From NCBI GenBank assembly GCA_902465495.1, contig CABQND010000004.1:1-55046 (forward strand): a stretch of DNA of 55,046 bases, given 5' to 3'. Below are positions 1-7,069 of the stretch, one piece after another. Position 1 is the first letter of the stretch; every line of letters starts with the position of its first letter. Under the pieces are notes generated by a model. It was not told the DNA's origin. It searched no databases and saw only the letters and a program-made list of their open reading frames with translations. This DNA comes from an uncultured Eubacteriales bacterium (GTDB taxonomy: Bacteria > Bacillota > Clostridia > Christensenellales > Borkfalkiaceae). A program made the translations under genes and the position numbers.

Positions 1-5
1 CGGAT

Positions 6-1247
6 ATGAGTTGTGCAAGGGTAAAACAGTACACCGCTTCTGATGTGAGCAAGGCGGAAAGGCACAACGAACGCAAGAATGAAACCTACGAAAATATGAA
101 TGTAATTGTAGAGCGAATACCCTTTAATGTGCATTTCAAAAAGCCGACTGCCCCGACCTATATGGAACAGTTAAAGCAGATGGAAACAGACGGTATGGTA
201 TCGCTTCGAGGGTTGAGGAAAGACGCAACGCTGTTTGATGAGATTGTGATTGATGTGAACACGATGTACTTCGAGCGTAACGGTGGCTATGAATACGCAA
301 AGCAGTTTTATGAAGAAGCCTATCATTTCATTGAAGAAAAATTCGGTGCTGATAATGTAATATCGGCAGTAATGCACGCTGATGAAATCAATGTAGCCGC
401 AACCGAGGAACTGGGAAAAGAGGTTTACCATTATCATCTTCACACAATGGTTCTGCCTGTTGTGGAGAAAGAAATCCTGTGGAGCAAGCGTTGCAAAGAC
501 GAAAAACTGCGTGGAACGGTCAAGGAAGTGGTCAATCAGATAAGCCATTCAAAGAAATGGAAATCGGATATTCCGATGACCGATGAAAAAGGAAATCCGT
601 TGCTAAGAAAGAACGGGAAACCGATGTTCCGAGCTTCGTACAGCATACTGCAAGATGAATTGTTTCACTATATGACGGAACAAGGGTTCAAAGGCTTTCA
701 GCGTGGCGAATACGGAAGTACAGCAGAGCATTTGACTTCCCTGCAATATCAAATCCAACAGGACAAAGAGCGATTGGAGAAGTTGCAGAAGCGTATTCAA
801 AAGGAACAGGTTAAGTATGAGCCTGCCCGTCATATTTCCAAAACCTTAAACGAGATTGACAGTATGGGGCAGAAAACAATCACAGGTAAAATGGCAATCT
901 CCAAAGAGGATTATTCTCAACTGACTGCCCTTGCAAAAGAGGGTATTACCAGTCGTGGGAAAATTAAGAACTTGGAGCAGAGTGCAAGTTATTACCGACA
1001 GAAATATATGGACAGTGCAAACGCACTGGAAAGAATGAAAACCAAATACAACGAACTGAAAGAAAAGTGCAGACCTTTTCTTGAAGCGTTGGAGCATTTC
1101 CCCGAAGTTGCTAAACTTTTTACCGAAAAAGTGAAGCAACTTTTTTCTTTTAAGGAAGCACAGGAACGAGCCGAAAAAGAAGCAAGGGAAAAAGAAAGAC
1201 AGGAGCGTATCAAGGCACGAAGAAACAAGCGTGGTATGGAAAGATAA
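6..1247 (+). CDS. MobV-family relaxase (plasmid mobilization/recombination protein)
   Basis: A 413-residue protein that would nick the origin of transfer of a mobilizable plasmid or integrated element and lead the strand into a recipient. The N-terminus has the MobV-type segment HNERKNETYENMNV (residues 20-33). The family's metal-binding histidine region is visible as HADE followed by HYHLH (about residues 127-147). The second half is charged and coiled-coil-like and ends in a highly basic tail. The first ATG in the window gives a sensible MobV N-terminus, but the frame is open to the window edge, so an earlier start cannot be excluded. The DNA is more A/T-rich than the carbohydrate genes further on. 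The TnpW-like gene follows. The family call is firm; whether the element still moves cannot be judged. Confidence 0.88.
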   Translation: MSCARVKQYTASDVSKAERHNERKNETYENMNVIVERIPFNVHFKKPTAPTYMEQLKQMETDGMVSLRGLRKDATLFDEIVIDVNTMYFERNGGYEYAKQFYEEAYHFIEEKFGADNVISAVMHADEINVAATEELGKEVYHYHLHTMVLPVVEKEILWSKRCKDEKLRGTVKEVVNQISHSKKWKSDIPMTDEKGNPLLRKNGKPMFRASYSILQDELFHYMTEQGFKGFQRGEYGSTAEHLTSLQYQIQQDKERLEKLQKRIQKEQVKYEPARHISKTLNEIDSMGQKTITGKMAISKEDYSQLTALAKEGITSRGKIKNLEQSASYYRQKYMDSANALERMKTKYNELKEKCRPFLEALEHFPEVAKLFTEKVKQLFSFKEAQERAEKEAREKERQERIKARRNKRGMER

Positions 1248-1310
1248 CCATTTCCATTACACTCACGACTTAATGACTTCTTGATATGTTCAGATGAAGC
1301 AGATGTATTT

Positions 1311-1338
1311 GTGGGGTGTTCCAAACGGAATGCCCCAC
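1311..1338 (+). other. Hairpin between the relaxase and the TnpW-like gene
   Basis: GTGGGGTGTTCC and GGAATGCCCCAC form a 12-bp stem (two G-U pairs) with a 4-nt loop, placed just before the ribosome binding site of the downstream small gene. No T-run follows, so it is more likely an mRNA structure or a site for an element protein than a terminator. Confidence 0.45.
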
Positions 1339-1369
1339 AGTCAATTTATGAAAAGGAGAAACGGACTAT

Positions 1370-1558
1370 ATGAAAGAAAACACTTTATCTTATACAACAC
1401 GAATAGGCAAAACAACTTTTATTGTCAATGTGAAGCAATCGGAAAGTGCGAAGAAGCCTTTGAATACGGTGTTTCAAGAAATATGCAGACACGAGATGTT
1501 GGGAGATTTTTCAGCGGATAAATATTTGAATTTAGAAAACTTACAAAAATCATCTTGA
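1370..1558 (+). CDS. Small transposon-encoded protein, TnpW-like
   Basis: A 62-residue protein starting MKENTLSYTTRIGKTTFIVN. The RIGKTTFIVNV stretch followed by a Ser/Glu-rich linker and a short helix resembles the TnpW family of small proteins carried by clostridial mobilizable elements. The function of the family is not known. A clear AAAGGAG lies about 10 nt before the ATG. It follows the relaxase after 122 nt and ends almost exactly where base composition changes, so it may mark the edge of the element. The family call is from memory of the motif and is moderately sure. Confidence 0.6.
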   Translation: MKENTLSYTTRIGKTTFIVNVKQSESAKKPLNTVFQEICRHEMLGDFSADKYLNLENLQKSS

Positions 1559-1635
1559 CAAACTCGTTCCCGACGAAAACCGCAACCGAGCATGCGCCAC
1601 ATATCAAACTCCAATTCATACCGTTTCGGTTTCAT
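1555..1635 (-). pseudogene. Truncated 5' end of an element gene at the mobile-element junction
   Basis: On the minus strand an ATG at 1635 overlaps the TGA of the upstream 84-residue gene (ATGA overlap), the usual sign of a translationally coupled gene. About 25 codons read as plausible protein (MKPKRYELEFDMWRMLG, then CGFRRERV). The frame then enters DNA that is the complement of the TnpW-like gene and loses protein-like character. I infer that the gene was cut by arrival of the relaxase/TnpW segment. The family is not recognised. Confidence 0.45.
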
Positions 1636-1886
1636 TTTATATAGCCTTTTTTCTTCTTCCACTTATAAATTCGCGCTTCGTCTTTCCCGCGGTCGAGATA
1701 GCCGGCACGATATGCCCGCTGCACTTTCGACAGCGACGGCACAACGCCGTCCTTATCGGCTTTATATCGCCCGTCGTTCGTATAGCGCGTATTCATTCGC
1801 AGCTCGTCCGCAAACTTGCCGCTTTTCTCCGAGGGGTTCAGCAGCGTAACCGTCTGACCTCTCCTGCCCTTAATTCTTACCGCCAT
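1632..1886 (-). CDS. Small basic protein, unknown function (phage/plasmid-type cluster)
   Basis: An 84-residue, strongly basic protein beginning MAVRIKGRRGQTVTLLNPSE and ending in a run of lysines. No membrane segment, signal peptide or cysteine is present. It lies in a tight minus-strand series (236-, 71- and 84-residue genes) with 4-nt spacing to the gene before it and an ATGA overlap with the truncated gene after it, as in phage or integrative-element operons. The basic composition would suit nucleic-acid binding, but that is only inference. Confidence 0.6.
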   Translation of the reverse strand: MAVRIKGRRGQTVTLLNPSEKSGKFADELRMNTRYTNDGRYKADKDGVVPSLSKVQRAYRAGYLDRGKDEARIYKWKKKKGYIK

Positions 1887-1890
1887 TTTT

Positions 1891-2103
1891 TTATACCTCG
1901 CTTAAAATTTTTTGTTTTACTTCCCTATACGTTTCTTTTGTATCGAATAGGGAAAACTTTTCTTTCGGACTGCAACAGCAAAGACTTTCCGTTTCGACTA
2001 ACGCGCGACCATCTTCAAGCTCCGTTATCGAACGAATACCTTGCAGGGGAAGAAGTAGTTTCATACCGTCATAGAAAACCGTCAATTCGATAAAACCTTT
2101 CAT
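1891..2103 (-). CDS. Small hypothetical protein of the element cluster
   Basis: A 70-residue protein starting MKGFIELTVFYDGMKLLLPL. The order beta-rich N-terminus, I-x-S-I motif, acidic turn, Cys-Cys-Cys cluster and a C-terminal Tyr-Arg-Glu-Val-Lys helix recalls short beta-sheet proteins of phages, but no family is recognised. The ATG at 2103 is preferred because GGGGTGA lies just upstream. A GTG at 2112 would overlap the stop of the preceding gene by 4 nt and is the alternative. It is part of the minus-strand operon. Confidence 0.5.
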   Translation of the reverse strand: MKGFIELTVFYDGMKLLLPLQGIRSITELEDGRALVETESLCCCSPKEKFSLFDTKETYREVKQKILSEV

Positions 2104-2108
2104 TCCGA

Positions 2109-2819
2109 TCACCCCGCAATCGTTCTCAATATCGGGGGCAACCCGATAATATCTTCGTCAAACGGTTCTTCTTCGGCGGCAGGGTTGCGCAAGTTCTCGA
2201 TTTCCCGCAACAGCATTTCCCGCTCCGCTTCCAAATCGATTATCTTGTCGCACAGTTCCCGCTTCGTCCATTTCTCGAAACGGATATACTTTTCTTCCTG
2301 CGGCGGTTCTTCCGCTTCCGGTGTTTCCTCGTCGCTCTGTTGCGACGTCGCAACAAGGCTTTTCTTATACTCCCGTATCCGCTTTATCGTCCAATCGGGC
2401 TGTATCGGCTTGCGTTGTTCGGAAGAGAGGGGCAGCAACTCGCATAGCTGCGAATAGCTATAAGGCTCCCATTCCTTTTTGAAACCTCGCAGCCCGTCAC
2501 CGAACTCGTCAACGATATTCATGTAACGGCTTACCTGCGTTTTATCCAACCCGAACTCGTCGTAGCAATACGCGAAAAAACATTCCGCGCTGCAATTATC
2601 GACTATACCCGAAACTCCCAACTTTTCACGGTCAAATGTCAGCCGATACAAATTGCTCGAATATAGGGCAATCAGATGAACGCCGAGCCAAAAGAAATTT
2701 GTTTTACTTGTTTCTAAATCTTCGCGAATTTTTGCGGCATATCCATTCAATGCGTTCCATTCTTCCAAGCCCTCACAACCGTAACGCCCCATAGACCGCT
2801 TTTGCTTAAAATCAATCAT
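2109..2819 (-). CDS. Plasmid/phage accessory protein with a DNA-binding-like N-terminus, unknown function
   Basis: A 236-residue soluble protein. The middle portion (about 85-150) contains FGLDKTQVSRYMNIVDEFG, a helix-turn-helix-like segment, followed by YSYSQLCELLPL and TIKRIREYKK. This order is one I associate with replication-neighbouring or regulatory proteins of clostridial plasmids and phages. The C-terminus is acidic, with a coiled coil (DLEAEREMLLREIENL) and a Pro/Glu-rich linker. The ribosome site GAGGTGA precedes the ATG closely. A hairpin terminator separates it from the upstream 199-residue gene. A role in replication, partition or control of the element is likely but unproven. 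Confidence 0.55.
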   Translation of the reverse strand: MIDFKQKRSMGRYGCEGLEEWNALNGYAAKIREDLETSKTNFFWLGVHLIALYSSNLYRLTFDREKLGVSGIVDNCSAECFFAYCYDEFGLDKTQVSRYMNIVDEFGDGLRGFKKEWEPYSYSQLCELLPLSSEQRKPIQPDWTIKRIREYKKSLVATSQQSDEETPEAEEPPQEEKYIRFEKWTKRELCDKIIDLEAEREMLLREIENLRNPAAEEEPFDEDIIGLPPILRTIAG

Positions 2820-2829
2820 ATGTCACCTC

Positions 2830-2882
2830 GTAAAACAAAACGGGGCTGTTTCATTCAGTTTTCCCCGATTGAAACAACCCCG
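2830..2882 (-). terminator. Intrinsic terminator or attenuator between two minus-strand genes
   Basis: Arms CGGGGYTGTTTCA (13 bp, one wobble) enclose a 16-nt loop and are followed on the minus strand by TTTTGTTTT. The opposite strand is also T-rich after the stem. It lies 11 nt after the 199-residue gene and immediately before the start region of the 236-residue gene, so it could attenuate the latter. Confidence 0.65.
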
Positions 2883-2892
2883 ATATTTTCTT

Positions 2893-3492
2893 TTATGCTT
2901 TCACGTTCGTCTGCGCCTGCGCAGTTTCTCGTTCAGCCACAAACCGCAAATAGCGGATATAATTTTCCAATATAGCCCGGTCACTCGGTCTGCGCGTTGT
3001 CAGCGGAAACGTCCACTCGAAACCGTCCTTTTCCACAACCGCCGAATACGTCCAATACTTCGTCGTTCTGTTCGTATTCTCGTCGAAACGCTCCGCTTCC
3101 TCTGCTCGGAAAAGGACTTTCTTCACGCCGCCATCAAACAACTGTTCCAGCATTTGATACCCGGCAACGTCTTTATCCCCGCGAACTTTCAAACCGACTT
3201 CCGCAACTTGCCCGCAGAACACGGCGGGGAGTACATACTCCCAATACTTTTTGCCGTCCGATTTGTTGGTGTACGGTCTACGATAGATATACAGCGCGGG
3301 CAGTTCTGCTTTCGATTTCTTCTCCGCGGTTTCTTCCGTATCGTTCCCGTCCAAACCTCGTTCAAAAGCTGCTTCCGCTGCGCTTACTACCGTAGTCGTC
3401 CGTTCGTCCTGTTTCCTCGCTTCCGCTCTGTTCTGTTCCATTGCTTCGGCTTTCTGTTCGTTCTCAACTACATTCTGTTCTGTTCGTGCCAT
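2893..3492 (-). CDS. Hypothetical protein of the mobile-element cluster
   Basis: A 199-residue soluble protein. The first 65 residues are highly charged and probably unstructured (Glu, Lys, Arg, Gln rich). Residues 65-180 look like a compact domain with LYIYRRPYTNKSDGKKYWEY, many aromatic residues and a GVKKVLFRAEEAERFDENT segment. No signal peptide or membrane helix is present. AAAGGAG lies about 12 nt before the ATG. It is the first gene of the minus-strand cluster and probably reads from a promoter in the 3493-3600 spacer. I do not recognise the family. Confidence 0.5.
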   Translation of the reverse strand: MARTEQNVVENEQKAEAMEQNRAEARKQDERTTTVVSAAEAAFERGLDGNDTEETAEKKSKAELPALYIYRRPYTNKSDGKKYWEYVLPAVFCGQVAEVGLKVRGDKDVAGYQMLEQLFDGGVKKVLFRAEEAERFDENTNRTTKYWTYSAVVEKDGFEWTFPLTTRRPSDRAILENYIRYLRFVAERETAQAQTNVKA

Positions 3493-3539
3493 TTTGCTGC
3501 TGTTTCTCCTTTGCGTATGGTCGCCACCAAATAAAAATA

Positions 3540-3586
3540 ACGTGTTAAAAACACAAAGGCATAACAGCCTACGGCTTTTAACACGT
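3540..3586. repeat. Inverted repeat with 11-bp perfect arms at the cluster boundary
   Basis: ACGTGTTAAAA (3540-3550) and TTTTAACACGT (3576-3586) are exact reverse complements separated by 25 nt. The spacer lies between the last element gene and the LacI-regulator promoter. Possible roles are an operator for the minus-strand element genes, a transcript hairpin, or a trace of an element end. Confidence 0.6.
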
Positions 3587-3631
3587 CAAGTGTAACATAA
3601 CACAAATCACAAAAAAATTTAAAAACAGGTA

Positions 3632-3660
3632 TTGACAAAGCAGGTTTTCCGTGTTATTAT
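3632..3660 (+). promoter_or_regulatory. Sigma-A-type promoter of the LacI-family regulator
   Basis: TTGACA at 3632-3637, a 17-nt spacer and TATTAT at 3655-3660 match the housekeeping consensus closely. The predicted start lies just before the operator-like site at 3676, so the regulator probably controls its own gene. Confidence 0.75.
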
Positions 3661-3675
3661 AAAATCAAGAAAAAA

Positions 3676-3689
3676 ATGAATCGTTTCAT
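3676..3689. promoter_or_regulatory. Operator-like site (autoregulatory) for the LacI-family protein
   Basis: ATGAATCGTTTCAT is a near-palindrome, one mismatch from the perfect ATGAAACGTTTCAT at 4748-4761. The central CG and the symmetrical half sites are typical of LacI-family operators. It lies about 10-20 nt downstream of the expected transcription start. Confidence 0.65.
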
Positions 3690-3703
3690 ATTTGGTAAAA
3701 TTC

Positions 3704-4702
3704 ATGAAAAAAGCAACGATACATGACATTTGCGATTTGACGGGATTGTCCTCGGGAACGGTGTCGAAGTACTTAAACGGCGGCGCTATAAAGGAAAAAA
3801 ACAGGATACTACTTGCGGATGCCATTCAAAAATTAAATTACCATGTGGATGAATACGCGAGGGGGCTTATAACGAATAAAACAAAGACGGTGGGCATATT
3901 GGTATCGCGCCTGGATAATTTGTTTTATTCGCGGATGATATTTGATATAGAGGAACAACTTTACAGGAAAGGATATGCGACTATTATTAAGGAGAGCAGT
4001 TATGACATTCAAAAAGAGCAAAAGAGCATATCTTGGTTCATTTCTCACCGAGTGGATGCGTTGATAATTTTCCCTATTTCGAACAGAAGGGAAGACTATA
4101 AATTGCTGGAAGAGGTGGATGTACCTGTCATATTTTTAGACAATTATGTGGAAGGTGTGGATCGTGACTTTATTTTGACCAATAACGAGCAGATCAGTTA
4201 CGAGGTAACCGATTGTGTAATAAAAAAGGGACACAGGCATATTGCAATCATCGTAGACGGGAATAATGCGTATACCTCCAACTGTCGTTTAAAGGGGTTT
4301 AAAAGGGCTTTTGTCGATAATAACATCGGCGAAGAGAATGCGAAAATATATAAGATCAATCAAAGCATCGATTATGCTTATAAAGTGGGGAAAGAAATTC
4401 TCAGTGAAAAGAAGGTTACGGCAATTTTTGCTGCCAACTATATAAGCACCGTGGGGTGTGTGTATCTGCTCAATGAACTGAATATTTCTGTTCCCAAAAC
4501 CATATCGATCGTCGGTTTTGACGATATAATGATCACGAGTTTATATCGCCCGAAATTAACGATCGTGAATCAGCCGATGGCAGAAATAGCGCAAAAAACA
4601 GTGGAGCGGCTATTTGAGTTGCTTGCCGAGCCGAGTTTGAAAAAGCAAGTATTTATACTCAATAGTAAACTTGTTTACGGGCAAACGATTGCAACTATAT
4701 GA
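3704..4702 (+). CDS. LacI-family transcriptional regulator
   Basis: A 332-residue sugar-responsive repressor or activator. Residues 1-50 are the LacI helix-turn-helix (KKATIHDICDLTGLSSGTVS, then KYLNGG) with the hinge helix reaching YARGL. The rest is a periplasmic-binding-protein-like effector domain with the usual TVGILV, VIFLDN, HRHIAII and SIVGFDD motifs. The ATG at 3704 is chosen because family members begin MKKATI; a TTG 12 nt upstream in frame is the alternative. It has its own promoter and an operator-like site, and a perfect version of the site lies before the next gene. It most likely controls the 4808-22408 operon in response to a sugar made from its substrate. Confidence 0.92.
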   Translation: MKKATIHDICDLTGLSSGTVSKYLNGGAIKEKNRILLADAIQKLNYHVDEYARGLITNKTKTVGILVSRLDNLFYSRMIFDIEEQLYRKGYATIIKESSYDIQKEQKSISWFISHRVDALIIFPISNRREDYKLLEEVDVPVIFLDNYVEGVDRDFILTNNEQISYEVTDCVIKKGHRHIAIIVDGNNAYTSNCRLKGFKRAFVDNNIGEENAKIYKINQSIDYAYKVGKEILSEKKVTAIFAANYISTVGCVYLLNELNISVPKTISIVGFDDIMITSLYRPKLTIVNQPMAEIAQKTVERLFELLAEPSLKKQVFILNSKLVYGQTIATI

Positions 4703-4710
4703 TCATTTAG

Positions 4711-4740
4711 AAAGGTAAGGAAAATTGCCTTTTTGATTTT
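4711..4740 (+). terminator. Probable intrinsic terminator after the LacI-family gene
   Basis: AAAGGTAA and TTGCCTTT form an 8-bp stem (one G-U) over GGAAAA and run into TTGATTTTTTT. The stem is short, so termination may be partial. Confidence 0.5.
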
Positions 4741-4742
4741 TT

Positions 4743-4766
4743 TAAAAATGAAACGTTTCATTTTTA
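4743..4766. promoter_or_regulatory. 24-bp perfect palindrome, operator of the downstream operon
   Basis: The core ATGAAACGTTTCAT (4748-4761) is extended by five symmetric A/T pairs on each side, making a perfect 24-bp palindrome. It sits 42 nt before the first structural gene and 41 nt after the LacI-family gene, and its core recurs with one mismatch at 3676-3689. No clear -35/-10 pair could be assigned next to it. Confidence 0.75.
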
Positions 4767-4807
4767 TCAAAAAGGTAGAAAAAATAACCTATTGTAAAGG
4801 AGAATAA

Positions 4808-5695
4808 ATGCAAACCAGACGTAAGGATGTGGTGATTGACAGCGATGTGTATAACGAATGTGACGATTTGTGGGCGCTTTCATATTTGCTCGGGTCGGAA
4901 GAAGAGGTGAATATTAAGGGAATATACATTGCACCGTTTTTGAATTACAGAGCGAACACCGTCGATGAAAGCATCGATAAAAGTTATGAAGCATGTATCA
5001 AGCTTTTGAAATTGGCAGGGAAGGAAAAATACAAATCATTGGTATTTAAAGGCGCAAGGCGTTTTATGGGAAAAGACATGCAAGCAGTACCGTCGCCTGC
5101 CGTAACGCATCTGATCAAAGAGGCGTCAGAGCATACGAGGGAGGATCCTCTGTACGTTATCGAGATTGCGGCGATCACAAATGTTGCTTCGGCGCTTATG
5201 CTGGCTCCGCAGATAGCAGAAAAGATCGAAGTTGTATGGCTGGGCTGTCATGCTTATTCGTGGATCGATCAAAATGAGTTCAATCTGCAGGGAGATATTG
5301 TTGCCTCCAACATCATTTTAAAAAGCGGGGTGAAGCTTACGTTGCTTCCCTGCATGGGCGTTGTTTCCGAATTTTTGTCGACGGAGCCTGAGATGAAGTA
5401 TTGGTTGGGAGGTAAAAACAGTTTAAGCGATTGGCTGATCGAAGAAACAAAATTTTTTAAAAGTCATTCCAAGCGTGAGGACAGTCCGTGGAGCGTAGTA
5501 TTTTGGGATGTTACGGCAGTTGCTTATGTATTGGATGATAACGGAAAATTTATGCGCGTAAAAAAGGAAAAACGTCCGTTCTTGAACGATGAAAGAAATT
5601 TTGCGTTTGACGAAACAAAGACGGTCGATTACGTTTACAGCATAGACAGAGATGTACTTATGGAAGATCTTTTCAAGAAAATATCAAAATTATAA
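4808..5695 (+). CDS. Nucleoside-hydrolase-fold protein (inosine-uridine hydrolase family), first gene of the operon
   Basis: A 295-residue cytoplasmic protein of the IU-nucleoside hydrolase fold, a Ca2+-dependent N-ribohydrolase family. Calcium-site features are present: DSDVYNECDD at residues 11-20 (two residues longer than the classical DxDxxxDD), NEFNLQGD near 155, and the C-terminal Asp in FWDVTAVAYVL near 240. The histidine that normally precedes that Asp and acts as general acid on purine nucleosides is replaced by tryptophan. The protein may therefore cleave another pentosyl (ribosyl or arabinosyl) substrate. AAAGGAG precedes the ATG. It lies directly behind the operator, 12 nt before the binding protein gene. 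The fold is sure, the substrate unknown. Confidence 0.8.
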   Translation: MQTRRKDVVIDSDVYNECDDLWALSYLLGSEEEVNIKGIYIAPFLNYRANTVDESIDKSYEACIKLLKLAGKEKYKSLVFKGARRFMGKDMQAVPSPAVTHLIKEASEHTREDPLYVIEIAAITNVASALMLAPQIAEKIEVVWLGCHAYSWIDQNEFNLQGDIVASNIILKSGVKLTLLPCMGVVSEFLSTEPEMKYWLGGKNSLSDWLIEETKFFKSHSKREDSPWSVVFWDVTAVAYVLDDNGKFMRVKKEKRPFLNDERNFAFDETKTVDYVYSIDRDVLMEDLFKKISKL

Positions 5696-5707
5696 AGGAG
5701 TTTAAAA

Positions 5708-7057
5708 ATGAAAAAATTTCTTAGCATATTGCTTGTGATAGCCTTTATTTTAACGTTCGCGGCAGGATGCGGCTCGAAAGCAAATACCGATTCGGATGTA
5801 ACCAAGATCAAAATTTATACGAAGGATTTCGAGAGCTGGGCAAACGGGTATATCGAAGACAGGATCGATGAATTCAACGAATCGCAAGACGAAATTTATG
5901 TGGAACTCAAAATTTACTATGACGATCAGCTTTATTGGCAAGCAATCACCACGGGCAGAGAAAACGGAACTTCACCCGATATTTACTTAATATCATACAA
6001 CACGCTGGTCAGGGAAAAGGAAGCGAACAATATTATTTCCATTGATAAATATTTGACGGAAGAGCAGAAGTCTGACATTTCGGCCGACGTGTGGAAGATG
6101 GTAGAGATTGAAGACGAACATTACGCGTATCCATGGTATACAGAACCTTCCACATTGTTCTATTATCGAACAGACGTACTTAAAAAAGCAGGCTATGATT
6201 TCGCGCCGAAGACGTTTGCCGAATTATACGACGTGTGTGAAAAAATTGCGCCTACGTTGAGCAGGGGAAGATATTGTCTGTCGCTGCCCGTAGGACAGGC
6301 GGATCTGTCGTGGACAACGGTAGGATTGCAAAAAAATATGACGGGCGGGTTTGTGGTTTCAGACGATTGGATGGAGAGCCGAATCGATGAGGCGGGCTTC
6401 AAAGAAATAGCACAATTCTTTTATACCTGTATAAAGAACGGATGGGCGGCGCCTGCTGCGTTAACGACCAACGGATACGGCGACAATGTAATTTCCTTGG
6501 CAGATGAAACTGCGATCATGTGCTGGGGCGGCAGCTGGAACATTTCTCTGCTGTACGAACAGTATCCGGAGGCAGTCGAATTCATCGGTATCAGCACGAT
6601 TCCCACGAAGGACGGGGACGATACAAAATGCACCGCAACCAACGGCGGTTGGACGTTTGGCATTTCGGCACAGTCATCGCAAGCCAAGCAAGATGCGGCT
6701 TGGAAATTTATCGAATGGATGGCTGCGGATGACGTTGCAAGAAGCGCCGAATATTTTAAGGTGGAGCATATGGGGAAAGTTCCTGTCAGGGAAAGTGTGC
6801 TGAATTATATGGAAACGGCGGAGTACGATATAAAGCCGGAATGGGCGGAGACTGTAACAAAGGTTGCAAGTTATGCCGTGCCCGAAGTGCGTTTCCCGTT
6901 CGATCTGTCTTATGCGGTTGCAGCGATGTTTGAAACGTGTATTTTAAACACCAACAAGGATTTTGAAAGCGTCTACGCCGGTGCGCTGACGACTGCGAAA
7001 TCCACGATAAACACAGTGATGTCGAGGGATTCGTATGGTCCCAATCCTTATTTGTAA
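5708..7057 (+). CDS. Sugar ABC transporter substrate-binding lipoprotein
   Basis: A 449-residue extracellular family-1 solute-binding protein. The signal sequence ends in the lipobox FAAGC, so Cys21 should be lipid-anchored. The mature part has the features of oligosaccharide binding proteins: an early Ile-Lys-Ile-Tyr strand, PDIYLISYNTLV near 95, a Trp-rich GGWTFGIS segment near 315, and AAWKFIEWM near 335. AAAGGAG lies well placed before the ATG. It would work with the two permeases at 14794 and 15707, which are separated from it by three large secreted-protein genes. No ATPase gene is present, so a shared MsmK/UgpC-type ATPase is presumably encoded elsewhere. The ligand is likely an oligosaccharide of the operon's substrate. 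Confidence 0.9.
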   Translation: MKKFLSILLVIAFILTFAAGCGSKANTDSDVTKIKIYTKDFESWANGYIEDRIDEFNESQDEIYVELKIYYDDQLYWQAITTGRENGTSPDIYLISYNTLVREKEANNIISIDKYLTEEQKSDISADVWKMVEIEDEHYAYPWYTEPSTLFYYRTDVLKKAGYDFAPKTFAELYDVCEKIAPTLSRGRYCLSLPVGQADLSWTTVGLQKNMTGGFVVSDDWMESRIDEAGFKEIAQFFYTCIKNGWAAPAALTTNGYGDNVISLADETAIMCWGGSWNISLLYEQYPEAVEFIGISTIPTKDGDDTKCTATNGGWTFGISAQSSQAKQDAAWKFIEWMAADDVARSAEYFKVEHMGKVPVRESVLNYMETAEYDIKPEWAETVTKVASYAVPEVRFPFDLSYAVAAMFETCILNTNKDFESVYAGALTTAKSTINTVMSRDSYGPNPYL

Positions 7058-7069
7058 GGAGAAAGTTTT

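Noticed and set aside
1294..1521. Alternative + strand frame overlapping the TnpW-like gene
   Set aside because: The overlapping frame starting at 1370 has the better ribosome site and a recognisable family motif.
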